From Rubrobacter sp. (GTDB lineage: Bacteria > Actinomycetota > Rubrobacteria > Rubrobacterales > Rubrobacteraceae), in contig JAFAPF010000091.1 in NCBI GenBank assembly GCA_019247245.1, forward strand, positions 1 through 5,800: a stretch of DNA of 5,800 nucleotides. Reading direction: 5' to 3'. A model generated the notes under the pieces. That model worked only from the letters and a program-made list of their open reading frames with translations. It made no database searches and had not been told where the DNA came from. Below are positions 5,642 to 5,800 of this stretch, piece after piece. The position numbers and the translations under genes were made by a program. The stretch's first letter is position 1. Every line of letters begins with the position of its first letter.

Positions 5642-5800
5642 CTAAGAAGGGCTGCTGTACCAGTCCGAGGTTTCGGAGGCCGCTGGAAGTAGGCTCTACA
5701 GCATGTTGCACTGATATTGACCCAGTAAGTAGTTTGCTCTCTTGGGAATGCAGTGCTTGGTGGAGTTTACTATCTTCCTCTCGCCTGGACCTACTAAGAC
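5642..5800. other. Right-edge stretch without recognisable gene
   Basis: No frame with a ribosome site or a family I recognise occurs on either strand. The stretch holds a small hairpin (TCCGA, loop GGTT, TCGGA at 5664-5677) nested within a 7-bp inverted repeat (TGCTGTA at 5653-5659, TACAGCA at 5697-5703). Neither is followed by a T tract. A gene could begin beyond the edge. Confidence 0.4.

Noticed and set aside
5653..5756. Inverted repeats TGCTGTA/TACAGCA and GCACTG/CAGTGC near the right edge
   Set aside because: Arms of 6-7 bases tens of bases apart are expected by chance; no T tract, symmetry or link to a gene.
1..5800. CRISPR arrays, tRNA or rRNA genes, toxin-antitoxin or defence islands
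   Set aside because: No regularly spaced repeats, cloverleaf-like segments or recognisable defence proteins were seen on either strand.

Overview
This 5.8 kb chromosomal window looks actinobacterial, perhaps Rubrobacter-like. That is inferred from GC-rich housekeeping genes, strong purine-rich ribosome sites and a PfkA of the mixed-substrate (group III) type; the genus is a guess. It holds three intact or nearly intact genes separated by decaying DNA.

Layout. 1-837 (+): the 3' part of accA, the alpha subunit of acetyl-CoA carboxylase carboxyltransferase, cut by the left edge. 865-1115 (-): a frameshifted C-terminal scrap of an EAL-domain (cyclic-di-GMP phosphodiesterase) gene. 1116-1378: no recognisable gene. 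1379-2428 (-): complete pfkA with the active-site residues of PPi-dependent 6-phosphofructokinases. 2465-2493: possible pfkA promoter. 2511-2690 (-): possible scrap of a membrane-protein gene. 2928-3530 (+): IS630-family transposase relic with at least seven inactivating lesions whose original reading can be partly reconstructed. 3531-3969: no recognisable gene. 3970-5469 (-): a full-length phospholipase C/acid-phosphatase-type phosphoesterase (PF04185) without a signal peptide. Just upstream lie a 17-codon open frame (5488-5541) and a possible promoter. 5642-5800: nothing recognisable.

How it fits together. accA (first committed step of fatty-acid synthesis) and pfkA (glycolytic control step) are neighbours, as in the accD-accA-pfkA-pyk order of Bacillus. 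Here they face each other with a dead EAL gene between them, so they cannot share a transcript. The stretch from 2430 to 3970 is a graveyard of relics separating core metabolism from a stand-alone, possibly acquired phosphoesterase gene. I found no CRISPR array, tRNA, rRNA or evident multigene defence or biosynthetic system. The most interesting points are the predicted PPi specificity of the PFK, the leaderless phosphoesterase with its in-frame upstream mini-ORF, and the readable lesion history of the IS630 relic.
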